A stretch of 61,062 nucleotides of DNA from NCBI RefSeq assembly GCF_034006445.1, contig NZ_JAVESS010000019.1, positions 1-61,062 on the forward strand, in the 5' to 3' direction. The notes under the pieces are model-generated. The model was given only the letters and a program-made list of their open reading frames with translations. It did no database searches and was not told where the DNA came from. The position numbers and the translations under genes are program-made. Shown here one piece after another: positions 8,217 through 16,407 of this stretch. This DNA is from Desulfovibrio sp. (GTDB lineage: Bacteria; Desulfobacterota; Desulfovibrionia; Desulfovibrionales; Desulfovibrionaceae). Within the stretch, counting starts at the first letter, position 1; every line of letters starts with the position of its first letter.

Positions 8217-9416
8217 TTACATGGCGGCCTTGTAGATGGCGGCCACGGCTGCGTCTGTCATGGTACGGGGGTTGGTAAGGCCGCAGGCGTCCTTCTGTGC
8301 ATTGCCCGTCATGGTGGGGATATCTTCTTCCTTCACATCCTTGCCGTACTTCTTGCCAAGAGCCTTAAGGCCAGCAGGAATGCCCACGTCCTGAGACAGG
8401 GTATTGATGGCGGCAATGGCCTTTTTGGAAGCTTCATCAGCGCTCAGACCATCGGTGATCTCGCCAAGAATGCGGGCGATGCGGCCAAAGCGGCGGCGGG
8501 TGGCGATGCGGTTGTATTCACTGACGTACGGCAGAAGAATGGCGTTACATTCACCATGGGGCAGGTCATAGAAGCCGCCCAGCTGGTGCGCCATGGCGTG
8601 AACATGACCCAGGCTGGCGTTGTTGAAGGCCATACCGGCCAGATACTGGGCGTAGCACATGCCTTCACGGGCTTCCTTGTCCTGACCGTTGGCAACCGCG
8701 CGGCGCAGATAACGGTTGATAAATTCCATGGCCTTTTCGGCGCATGCGTCGGTCATGGGGGTGGCGGCAGTGGAAACATAGGCTTCAACAGCGTGCGTCA
8801 GGGCGTCCATACCGGTGGCCGCGGTAAGGGCCGGGGGCATGCCCATCATGAGCAGCGGATCGTCAATGGCGACGCCAGGAGTGCAGCGCCAGTCAACAAT
8901 GGCCATCTTCACCTTGCGGGACGTGTCGGTGATGATGCAGAAACGGGTCATTTCAGAAGCGGTACCAGCGGTGGTGTTGACGGCCACATAGGGCGGGAAG
9001 GGCTTGGAGGACTTGTCCACGCCTTCGTAGTCATGAATCTTGCCACCGTTGCCAGCGAGAAAACCCACGCCCTTGCCGCAGTCATGCGAGCTGCCGCCGC
9101 CAAGGGTGATGATGCTGTCGCATTTTTCCTTTTTGTACATGGCAAAGGCTGCGTCCACGTTCTTGTCAGTGGGATTGGGCACAGTCTGGTCAAAAATGGC
9201 ATACTTCATCTTTGCGGCATCAAGGACGCCAGCAATCTGCTTCAGAATACCAGCTTTGACGATGCCCTGGTCAGTAACGATAAGGGGCTTCGTGCCGCCG
9301 ATATTCTTGAGGCGAGCGGGAATTTCCTTGGAACATCCTTCGCCCACAAGGGTAACATTGGGAATGAAGAAGGAAGTGATCTGGCCCATGTGCATGCTCT
9401 TAAGCTCAGTACTCAT
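8217..9416 (-). CDS. adh: iron-containing (type III) alcohol dehydrogenase
   Basis: This NAD(P)-dependent, Fe-type alcohol dehydrogenase of 399 residues interconverts primary alcohols and aldehydes. It has the nucleotide-binding GGGSSHDCGKG segment near 105-115, and the metal ligands lie in DALTHAVEAY and in HAMAHQLGGFYDLPHGE. The start MSTELKSMHMG is preceded by CAGGAG. Similar proteins are abundant and energy-linked in Desulfovibrio growing on ethanol or lactate. Two Rex-like palindromes lie about 170-215 bases upstream, one in the spacer before a TACAAT -10-like box, which suggests NADH-responsive control. The gene stands alone with its own terminator. Confidence 0.95.
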   Translation of the reverse strand: MSTELKSMHMGQITSFFIPNVTLVGEGCSKEIPARLKNIGGTKPLIVTDQGIVKAGILKQIAGVLDAAKMKYAIFDQTVPNPTDKNVDAAFAMYKKEKCDSIITLGGGSSHDCGKGVGFLAGNGGKIHDYEGVDKSSKPFPPYVAVNTTAGTASEMTRFCIITDTSRKVKMAIVDWRCTPGVAIDDPLLMMGMPPALTAATGMDALTHAVEAYVSTAATPMTDACAEKAMEFINRYLRRAVANGQDKEAREGMCYAQYLAGMAFNNASLGHVHAMAHQLGGFYDLPHGECNAILLPYVSEYNRIATRRRFGRIARILGEITDGLSADEASKKAIAAINTLSQDVGIPAGLKALGKKYGKDVKEEDIPTMTGNAQKDACGLTNPRTMTDAAVAAIYKAAM

Positions 9417-9577
9417 AGCGACTCCTGGCGTTATGCGATCACAACATACTTAAGTTACTTAATGTATGTGCCGCAGTGATAAGAAAGCGTCCTTTATGGA
9501 GACAGTACAGCATAGAAAAATCCATTGCAATAGCTGCAGAGCGTAACTACCAAACCTTTTAAATTATTTTTTACTTT

Positions 9578-9631
9578 ATTGTATATGTTCTTTTTTACAC
9601 AGCTAGATACATTTTGTTCTTTTTTGCACAA
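9578..9631 (-). promoter_or_regulatory. candidate adh promoter with two Rex-like operators
   Basis: On the minus strand TTGTGCAAAAAAGAACAA (9631-9614) and CTGTGTAAAAAAGAACAT (9602-9585) are tandem 18-base imperfect palindromes 29 bases apart. They are followed by TACAAT (9583-9578), a good -10 box. Rex operators have the general form TTGTGAAnnnnTTCACAA; the first site matches 10 of those 14 fixed bases. A-rich DNA surrounds them. The proteins binding here are inferred, not shown. Confidence 0.5.
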
Positions 9632-10150
9632 TACAACATTGGTTGATTGTTCACCCAAAAAAATAAAAGCGTGATGATTACACGCCTATCATACCGAGCC
9701 TGTTGATAAAACAGGCATGCCTCGACTCTTGGCCGTCAATGGCTCAAAAAACAATAGCAGGCGCAAAGGGATTCGGGGCTGGTACTCCCGAGTTTGCACG
9801 ACGCCGCATTGCAAATCCCAGTGTCACTACGCGGGCAATATGGACACCGCTGAGAAGATGCATTCATAAAAGAGACATCATGCCTGTCACGGCGTTTACT
9901 TGCATAACTGAGGAACAGAGCGGCTTTCAGAAGGATATGCGGGCATAGGTCGCGACTGCGCCCACGCCGCACCGCATACCTGGCAACATCTGCCGCCAGC
10001 GTGAAGGGGGTTCGGCCGCGCTGTCAGCGAATCGCGAAGCGTAATGGGCATTTATCCCTGCGGTTGCATGCCGAAATGGATGTTTGAAGCTCTGGGAATG
10101 GGCATTGGCAGGGGGAGGATCTCTGACGGCGGCGCTGACAGATGCGCATA
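9632..10150. other. intergenic region, nothing supported
   Basis: After the AT-rich adh control region the DNA returns to average composition. Short open frames exist on both strands (for example plus 9703-9948) but have no ribosome binding site, family signature or conserved neighbour. I see no gene here. Confidence 0.5.
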
Positions 10151-10189
10151 GCATTTGAGCATGTTACCTTTGTTAAAGATAACATGCTC
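10151..10189. repeat. hairpin-only relic of repeat A
   Basis: GAGCATGTTA and TAACATGCTC pair around a 13-base loop. This matches the terminal hairpin of the A family and is followed by TA. The inner hairpins are absent. Confidence 0.5.
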
Positions 10190-10198
10190 TATAATGAA

Positions 10199-10414
10199 AG
10201 TTTTAGGGGGTGGGGGCGTGGGGGAGGAGACCCTTTTTATAGCATCTGACTTTGAGAAAAGTCAGATGCTATAACGCTGCACGAGAGTGCTGCGCGCCAC
10301 AACGTGGCGTGGATTCTGCCGGAAATCGCATTTTCGGCAGAATGGCTACTTTGAAATGTGAAGCATTTCAAAGGTAATCTGGTCTAAGGAGGGTCCCTCC
10401 CCCACAAGGTATTT
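10199..10414. repeat. repeat B copy split by a repeat A insertion
   Basis: The left part (TTTTAGGGGGTGGGGG through GAGACCCTTTTTA, ending 10239) and the right part (TAAGGAGGGTCCCTCCCCCA from 10385) are the two halves of one B palindrome. They are parted by the element at 10240-10384. With one TA removed, the halves rejoin as the loop seen in the intact copy near 24620. Confidence 0.8.
10240..10384. mobile_element. repeat A, complete copy nested in repeat B
   Basis: This 145-base copy is flanked by TA on both sides (10238-10239 and 10385-10386). It lies in the opposite orientation to the copy at 6339 and holds the full hairpin series: AGCATCTGACTTT/AAGTCAGATGCT, CTGCACG, CGCCACAACGTGGCG, TTCTGCCGGAAA and TTTGAAATG/CATTTCAAA. 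Confidence 0.85.
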
Positions 10415-10430
10415 CAATAAAAAATGAACC

Positions 10431-13400
10431 TCACCGCTGTCCGCCCGGCTCCTTCATCTTGCCGGGTCGGCACATGCGGCTCAGGCTCCGCAGATAGGCT
10501 TTGCGTTTATCCAGAAAGAAGGCCAGAGGCCGGGAAAAGTTGCGTCCCAGCAGGCCATCCACCAGAAGCTGGCTGATCTCGCGTTCGCGGGTCAGCACCA
10601 GCTGCGATCGTGCCAGCACATTTCGGTCAGCTTCGGGCATGGCGCGCGCCACCTGCCGAAAAGCGTCCTGCGCCCGTGGCTGGTAAAACCAGATATACAT
10701 CAGGTCAAGGGCATTGACGATAAAGGCCTTTTCCAGTTCCTTGCCCTTGATGCCCCCGCTGCCCTGGAGCCCACCGGGACGCGCCAGCTTGATGAGGGCG
10801 TCTTCATGCGGGAAGAGCAGTTCCAGCCGCGTATAGCAGTCAAAGAGATTGTTAAGCTTGCTTTTGTAGTCCCAGCGGCGCATGCGCAGGTTTACCTGGC
10901 TGTCGGCATAGCCTTCAATGAGGGCTGCCACCGTGTCTGAAGCCATCTTTGACACCACCGCCGCGCTGGGCACCAGATAGATTTCCGGATTAAGCACGCC
11001 GAGCCCCTCAAGGCCATACTGCAGCATGTAGCCGTAAACGGACGACACGGGAATGGCCAGAGCGCTGCGGAAGAGGTTGCCGATGGCAGCCTCCTTGGGA
11101 AAACCGCGAAAGACATTGTGCGCGCAGATATAGAAGCCGTTGATGATGTTCAGAACCGTAAAGACGATCCAGGGATTATGGGCCACGGTGATGCCCATGG
11201 TTCTGTCCAGCAGCCACACGCGCACCATCACTTCCAGCAGCAGCACAGAGATGCCCGTATACATGAGCGAGTCGCACAAGCGGCTCACGCTGACCTGATC
11301 CTTCCAGTGCAGGAGGGTATCGCGCGTGGCCCCCTTGGCGGCCAGCACCATCTGCATCACATTGCGCACGCCCGTGATGCCGAACCATATGAAGGTGCCG
11401 CCCCAGGCGAGCACCCACCAGTCCTGGGTGTACAAAAAGGAGAAAAAGGCAGGCACAAAGCCCAGCAGCACCTTGAGCCAGTTGCAGAACGAGCTGTTCA
11501 GATAGGCGAAGCCGGGGTGCCCCGGATCGACCTGCTGCTTTTTGCCAAGCAAATTGTTGCCTGTGGCCGTGCTGAGGCCGCCAAGATTGATGACGTTGCC
11601 CTGGTTGCACACGCGAAAATCTTCGCTGGCGGTCTTCCAGGTCTTGCGGCGCTCCAGGCCCAGATGGCGGCAACCGGGCAGCCAGTGCAGACAGGCGGCC
11701 AGCCGCTGCCAGGACGAGGGATTACGGGGTTTGGCGTAGCTGTAAACTTCCTCCACCGGCGAACAGATGGGGATTTCAAACTGCTGCTGCCCCCTGCCCT
11801 TGTGCGCCGTAAAGCGCCCCTTGGGCAGGGTATCCTTGATGACAAATCCCATGCCGTAGGTAATGCGGCTGGCGGAGCTTGTGCCAAGGCGCGAGCCCAG
11901 GGGCTTGTGGCGGTAGTGCTCCCACAGCTTGGGCACGTTGTGCAGTATGTCGCGAAATTTGGCGGCCCTTTCTTCGTCCACGGTGCGCATGCGGCGCGCC
12001 ATCTGGCGTATCATCTGCTTTACGCGGGGGCCGAGTCCTTCATTGAAGGCCTGCTGCAATTCGCTGATGGGCTTGAGGTTGGTTTGCTGCCGCTCCATCC
12101 AGCTCTTCATGTTGAAGATTTCCAGATGGGTAATATTGCCCTTGGCATCCCACAAAAGTTCGGCCACGTCCTCAACGCTCAGGCCCGAGGTGCAGAGCAC
12201 CAGACGGTAGCCCGGTGTAAGCTCCGCCAGTTCACGGGTAAGCTCGAACAGGGAAAGCCGCATGAGGTGGGGCATCTCTTCCGGGGGCGGCGGACTGTCC
12301 AGATCGGGCAGCCCGGGATGCAGGGCGGCAGAAAGCCATTCCTCGGCTATATGCTCAGGCCCCATGCGCTCAAGAACCGCCAGTTCGGCGCGTGAAACGG
12401 CGTCGTCAATCTCGGCGAGCCTGGCGGCGCGCTGGCGCAGGGCCGGCTGCACATGACGGTGCAGCCCTTCTGCCAGATGCAGGCTGCTGGCCTGGCCACG
12501 GCCCACGAAACGCAAAAATTCATCTGCCGACAGTTCTGGTATTTCCACCCCCCAGGCGGCTTCCATCTTGGGGCGCTGGTGCTCGTTCCACAACGCAAGG
12601 CAGTGCAGGACGCGATCACGCCGCCAGCGCAGCACTTCGCGGCCACGCTTCATCATTTCCGCCACCTTGGGGCTGTGCAGAAACTCCAGAAAATCTTCGT
12701 GCGAGCTGAAGCCGCGCGGTATCCAGAACACGCTTACAAAGCGCCCGTAAAAAGGCACCTGAAATTCCAGGCCAATACGCACCGCAATGCCCGTAATTTC
12801 GGCTGCGCGCAGAATTTCGCGCGCGGCGTCGGGCTGCACCCAGTACTCATAGGCCACAGTGAGCGAGCGCAGCCCCTTGATCCAGGCGTCCATGATGAGA
12901 TGCGTCGGGGTTTTGCGGCCCTTGGTATTGGCGTCGTACACGTGGTCGTCAAAGGCGATCTGGTTCCACGCCTCTGGCATTTCCGGCAGATGATACCGCG
13001 CCAGCATGCGGCGTACAACGCGCGGCGTGCCCTGCACCGTCCGGCGAAAGTCGTGCGCCAGCTTGAGCTGCTCCAGGGCGTTGTCGTGAGCGCGCACAAT
13101 GCTTTTCATGATCTGCATGAGCACGCGCGCCGTATTGCGGCGCAGCGTCGAATGCGCGCTGTTGAGCACCTCGTCATACAGGGTTTGCAGGGCCAGCAGG
13201 CGGTCTCTGGCCTGGGTGCGCCCCACCTGAAGGTTGCGCAGCAGGTTGATGACGGCATAGGCCATGCGTGAAACCGGAGTGGCGACGAGTTCCTTGATGC
13301 CGTGCGGGTGCAGGCTGGGGTCAAAAAGACTGTTATCCGAAGGTTTGTTATCGGACTCCAGTATGCGGTTGACAAGCAAAAGGATATCCCTGTCCTGCCT

Positions 13401-13433
13401 GTCAAAATAAATGCCACGCCGTAAGAAACTCAC
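10431..13433 (-). CDS. large membrane protein of unknown function with a PHP-like segment
   Basis: This protein of 1000 residues belongs to no family I can name. Around residues 170-240 it shows a pattern like a PHP phosphoesterase start: FDDHVYDAN, then KTPTHLIMDAWIKGL, then AAEITGIAVRIGLEF. Most metal ligands are missing, so any catalysis is doubtful. The middle is soluble and rich in charged helices. The C-terminal third has four or five hydrophobic segments (LLGFVPAFFSFLY, WGGTFIWFGITG, GISVLLLEVMVRVWLL and others). I chose GTG at 13433, which has AAGGAG eight bases upstream; an in-frame extension to 13502 lacks a site. It is monocistronic, and a repeat A/B cluster follows its stop. Confidence 0.85.
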   Translation of the reverse strand: MSFLRRGIYFDRQDRDILLLVNRILESDNKPSDNSLFDPSLHPHGIKELVATPVSRMAYAVINLLRNLQVGRTQARDRLLALQTLYDEVLNSAHSTLRRNTARVLMQIMKSIVRAHDNALEQLKLAHDFRRTVQGTPRVVRRMLARYHLPEMPEAWNQIAFDDHVYDANTKGRKTPTHLIMDAWIKGLRSLTVAYEYWVQPDAAREILRAAEITGIAVRIGLEFQVPFYGRFVSVFWIPRGFSSHEDFLEFLHSPKVAEMMKRGREVLRWRRDRVLHCLALWNEHQRPKMEAAWGVEIPELSADEFLRFVGRGQASSLHLAEGLHRHVQPALRQRAARLAEIDDAVSRAELAVLERMGPEHIAEEWLSAALHPGLPDLDSPPPPEEMPHLMRLSLFELTRELAELTPGYRLVLCTSGLSVEDVAELLWDAKGNITHLEIFNMKSWMERQQTNLKPISELQQAFNEGLGPRVKQMIRQMARRMRTVDEERAAKFRDILHNVPKLWEHYRHKPLGSRLGTSSASRITYGMGFVIKDTLPKGRFTAHKGRGQQQFEIPICSPVEEVYSYAKPRNPSSWQRLAACLHWLPGCRHLGLERRKTWKTASEDFRVCNQGNVINLGGLSTATGNNLLGKKQQVDPGHPGFAYLNSSFCNWLKVLLGFVPAFFSFLYTQDWWVLAWGGTFIWFGITGVRNVMQMVLAAKGATRDTLLHWKDQVSVSRLCDSLMYTGISVLLLEVMVRVWLLDRTMGITVAHNPWIVFTVLNIINGFYICAHNVFRGFPKEAAIGNLFRSALAIPVSSVYGYMLQYGLEGLGVLNPEIYLVPSAAVVSKMASDTVAALIEGYADSQVNLRMRRWDYKSKLNNLFDCYTRLELLFPHEDALIKLARPGGLQGSGGIKGKELEKAFIVNALDLMYIWFYQPRAQDAFRQVARAMPEADRNVLARSQLVLTREREISQLLVDGLLGRNFSRPLAFFLDKRKAYLRSLSRMCRPGKMKEPGGQR

Positions 13434-13550
13434 GCCATATGCTCCTTGCGAAAAACCGCCTGACGGCGGTTGGAACAAACCATCTGCAACACTACCGCGC
13501 ACCGACGCTCACGTCAAATACCCGATCTCTGAGCGGTTTTACCTCAAAAC

Positions 13551-13620
13551 GCGCCTGATCGCGCTTGATCCTGCTTGCCCGCGCCTGATCGCGCTTGACC
13601 CTGCTTGCCCGCGCCTGCGC
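13551..13620. repeat. 30-base tandem repeat
   Basis: Two units of 30 bases beginning GCGCCTGATCGCGCTTGA (13551-13580 and 13581-13610), with one base change, are followed by a partial third. They lie upstream of the large membrane protein and end in a region with no gene. Confidence 0.8.
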
Positions 13621-13708
13621 GGGACGGCGAAACCAAGCCGCAGACGTACCCCGCAGGCGATAAAAAGAAGCGTCAGCCGGGCAAGACAGCCAAAACACAG
13701 GGAAGCTA

Positions 13709-13832
13709 GAGCAGTTTACGAATGAAATGAGTTAAATGCTCTGCAAGGATTTTTCTGAAAAATCCTTGCCACGAAATGCGAGCAGGCGGGCTTTTGCCTG
13801 CCGTACGCGAGCATTTCAAGTGTTAAATGCTC
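13709..13832. mobile_element. repeat A variant with a different interior
   Basis: The element is flanked by CTAG on both sides (TA 13707-13708 and 13833-13834). The ends GAGCAGTTTACG and GTTAAATGCTC fit the family, but the interior holds other hairpins: GCAAGGATTTTT/AAAAATCCTTGC and GCAGGC/GCCTGC. At 124 bases it is shorter than standard copies. It may be a distinct element using the same ends. Confidence 0.7.
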
Positions 13833-13834
13833 TA

Positions 13835-14233
13835 GAAGAAGCCTGGGTAACACAGGAGAGATCGAAAAAGCAGGAGAGTACGGGCAGAGTGCGGGCAGAG
13901 TGCGGGCAGTGGCCAGACAGAGGCCAGACAGGGGGCGCACGATGCTGCGGCCCTGATAAAATTGGGGGACGAGCCGCCGGATGCTACAGCCCGTCCCCCG
14001 GTTGCCCTGAGGCAACCCGGACACACTCCGGCCATCGCGTCCCGCCGGTTCCGGGACTGAAGGCACAGATGGCGACTGCCTGGCAAAAGACAATCCCCTG
14101 TGGTCCGCCAAAAAAATGCTTGATCACGCCGTAAAACAGTTTCGCAGTGCCATGCCAAGGCTTTTGCCTTGTGCCGCAGCCCATGGCAGGCCTGACGTGG
14201 CGGGGCCGTGTGCGACGTCAACCGAAGCTGACG
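13835..14233. other. intergenic region downstream of hydG
   Basis: The stretch contains short direct repeats (GTGCGGGCAGA and CCAGACAG units near 13880-13930) and a GGGGGACG/CGTCCCCC hairpin between 13964 and 13999. Open frames overlap on both strands without start signals. No gene is supported. Confidence 0.4.
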
Positions 14234-15625
14234 TCAGATAAACTCGTCCATACAGCCAGCCCGCACTTTTTTGAGCAGGCGGTCAGCCGCGCCGCGCTCA
14301 TGCAGGGACATTCTACCCAGCTTTTCTTCCAGCAGGCGTTCGCCCTGGATGCGCGTATAGGGCGTGGCGTAATGCAGCAAAAATTCCATAAACGATGCAG
14401 CCGAGTTGGGGCCACACTGTCCCTTCATGCCGCACTCGCGCACCATGGCAAGGAACTCCTCGCCCCTGCGGCCCAGGCGTGGACACGCCGCGCAAAACGA
14501 CGGCAGATGGCGGGCGTCTTCAAGCAGAAAGCGCACCACTTCGTCCACATGGCAATCCTCGCCCAGGGGGAAGGGCACCTGCTGGCCGGGGGCCACAGTC
14601 CATCCTCCGTAGGGATTGGCCACACTGCCCGTGAGCAGTTGCGAAGCCCCTGCGCCACAGCCGTCGCGCCAGAGTCCGGCAGGCTCCTTTGTGGTCAGGA
14701 TGATGCCCGCATAGGGCAGGGCCAGTCTGACCAGGGCCACGCACCGCAGATAGTCGGCATCGCTCACCGGATAGGGCACGTCCATGAGGCTTCCGGGCGC
14801 GGGACGCATCCTGTGCAGGCTTACGGTACGGCACCCCATATCATACACGCGCTCAAGATGCTGCACATGCTGCGCAAGGGCGAGCAGGTCAAACTGCCAT
14901 GGCCCGAGGCCCAGCAGAATGCCCATGCCCACATCGGGCACGCCTGCTGCAAAGGCCGTATCCGGAGCGACAAGACGCTTCACGTAGTTGCTTTTCGGAC
15001 CCGACACATGGGCCGCACGGTAGCTGGCCTCATGATAGGTGTCCTGATAGATGAGGACGGTGCCCACATAGGCGTCCAGAAGCACCTGGTACTGGCTGCT
15101 TTCCAGCGGCCCCACGTTGACGTTGACACTGTGGATTTCGCCCACACCGTCAAAAAGCGTATACAAAATGCTTATGGCCTCGGCCAGGTAGTCCACATCG
15201 GCGTTGGGCAACTGCCCGCTGACCAGAAATATGCGTTTGTGGCCCTGTCGAATGAGCTTCAGCGCTGCCTCGCGCATCTCCGGCGAGGTCATGTACTTGC
15301 GTTCCACAAGCTCGTTTTCCCGCCGGTTTGAGCAATACAGACACTCGCTGCCGCAATGGTTGGACAGGTGCAAGGGCGCTGAAAGCACCATGCGGTCGCC
15401 ATAGACCTTCTGCTTCACCTCGTCCGCCACGGCAAGAATGCGCTCATGCCCCACCGGATCATCAACACGCATGAGAGCGACGATTTCGTCCTGATTGAGG
15501 GACTCCATCCGCATGGATTTATCCAGAATATCGCGAAGTTCGATGGCGTCTGGAGCCTTTTGCCGACTCAAGGCCTTTTCAATCGCGGCCACATCAAACC
15601 ATAGAGGCAATGATTCCGCAGACAT
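14234..15625 (-). CDS. hydG: [FeFe]-hydrogenase H-cluster maturase HydG
   Basis: HydG is a radical SAM tyrosine lyase that makes the CO and CN ligands of the hydrogenase H-cluster. The 463-residue protein has the SAM cluster motif CGSECLYC (Cys91, 95, 98). Its C-terminus has the second-cluster pattern FCAACPRLGRRGEEF followed by a cysteine about 25 residues later (KGQCGPN). That tail separates HydG from the related thiamine enzyme ThiH. The ATG at 15625 has GAGAGGG upstream; earlier in-frame starts do not. hydE, hydF and a hydrogenase are not in the window. A Rex-like palindrome lies 80 bases upstream. Confidence 0.93.
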   Translation of the reverse strand: MSAESLPLWFDVAAIEKALSRQKAPDAIELRDILDKSMRMESLNQDEIVALMRVDDPVGHERILAVADEVKQKVYGDRMVLSAPLHLSNHCGSECLYCSNRRENELVERKYMTSPEMREAALKLIRQGHKRIFLVSGQLPNADVDYLAEAISILYTLFDGVGEIHSVNVNVGPLESSQYQVLLDAYVGTVLIYQDTYHEASYRAAHVSGPKSNYVKRLVAPDTAFAAGVPDVGMGILLGLGPWQFDLLALAQHVQHLERVYDMGCRTVSLHRMRPAPGSLMDVPYPVSDADYLRCVALVRLALPYAGIILTTKEPAGLWRDGCGAGASQLLTGSVANPYGGWTVAPGQQVPFPLGEDCHVDEVVRFLLEDARHLPSFCAACPRLGRRGEEFLAMVRECGMKGQCGPNSAASFMEFLLHYATPYTRIQGERLLEEKLGRMSLHERGAADRLLKKVRAGCMDEFI

Positions 15626-15705
15626 GCTGTTCACCCTCTCGTGCATTTCACAAAAATGTCTGTTAGAAAATTTTCTTTTATGTACACGTGCTGTCGATGA
15701 TTTGA

Positions 15706-15723
15706 TTGTCCAATATTTCACAT
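15706..15723 (-). promoter_or_regulatory. Rex-like operator upstream of hydG
   Basis: TTGTCCAATATTTCACAT (plus strand) matches 11 of the 14 fixed positions of TTGTGAAnnnnTTCACAA. It lies 80 bases before the hydG start in AT-rich DNA. Rex senses the NADH/NAD ratio, which would suit a hydrogenase maturation gene. Binding is inferred. Confidence 0.5.
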
Positions 15724-15993
15724 TATACTGTCAAGAAAGAACTTCCAAATATTTTGCACCGCACCAGCAGCCACTGCCCCTGAATTGCGCGCAAAAGCGC
15801 GCACACCGCGCACGCCGAATATACGCAGGGCATGCCGCTGCCGCGCCCGTAGCCGTACAAAAATCCCTGGCTCTCATTACAAAAAGCCCTGGCGCTCATT
15901 TGCTGGCCTTTCGGCATGACCGTGCGGACAGTCTGCAGAGGCTGCCTTGCCCTGTGCGACTGCTTCCTACCTGGTTGCGGATAAAGGCAATAA

Positions 15994-16112
15994 AGGTTTT
16001 AGGGGGTGGGGGCGTGGGGGAGGAGACCCTTTTGCAAAAGGGTCCCTCCCCCACAAAGCATGGTAAAGAAAAATAGCTCCTGCTTGCCGTCCCTCCCCCA
16101 CAAAGCATGGCA
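15994..16112. repeat. repeat B, complete copy plus a partial one
   Basis: The copy at 15994-16062 is the clearest: TTTTAGGGGGTGGGGG, then a palindrome with arms around GACCCTTTTGCAAAAGGGTC, then TCCCTCCCCCACAAAGCAT. A fragment of the tail (TCCCTCCCCCACAAAGCATG) recurs at 16090-16112. The upstream gap from 15724 shows no gene. Confidence 0.8.
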
Positions 16113-16240
16113 CAATAAAACTGCTCATACTCATAGAAAAGGGATAACCTGCGCCATTTCCTATGCGTATCAGGGTATTGCGGGCTGCGCCACGCGGGCG
16201 TATGCTTGCCGCCCGGCCCTTCGGCCCCATTACGTGTTTA

Positions 16241-16393
16241 AGGGAAACGCTGGTGTATTCCGTTTGGCGGTTTTGCTTCGCTTTTTTGAAACAGTCGAGG
16301 ACGGAAGAGTCCACTCCTGCTTCAAAAAAAGATCGCGCCTTGCCCCAAAAAATACCTGCGCGTTTCCTGAAGGCTCTTTAATCAATGCTTCCG
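16241..16393. mobile_element. repeat C, complete copy
   Basis: This 153-base element is flanked by TA (16239-16240 and 16394-16395). Its ends are imperfect inverted repeats: AGGGAAACGCTGGTGTATTC at the left and the complement of TTTAATCAATGCTTCCG at the right. Inside is a long hairpin (TTGAAACAGTCGAGGACGG and neighbours). The right end stops just before the ribosome binding site of the next gene, so it forms most of that leader. Confidence 0.75.
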
Positions 16394-16407
16394 TAGGAAT
16401 ACCGCTC

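Noticed and set aside
9703..9948. 81-codon plus-strand frame
   Set aside because: No ribosome binding site, no known motif, and an overlapping minus frame of similar length; composition looks non-coding.
15994..16062. Repeat B considered as a coding segment
   Set aside because: Several frames read through it with the same peptide (GRRPFCKRVPPP), but this only reflects the repeated DNA, and real starts lie outside it.
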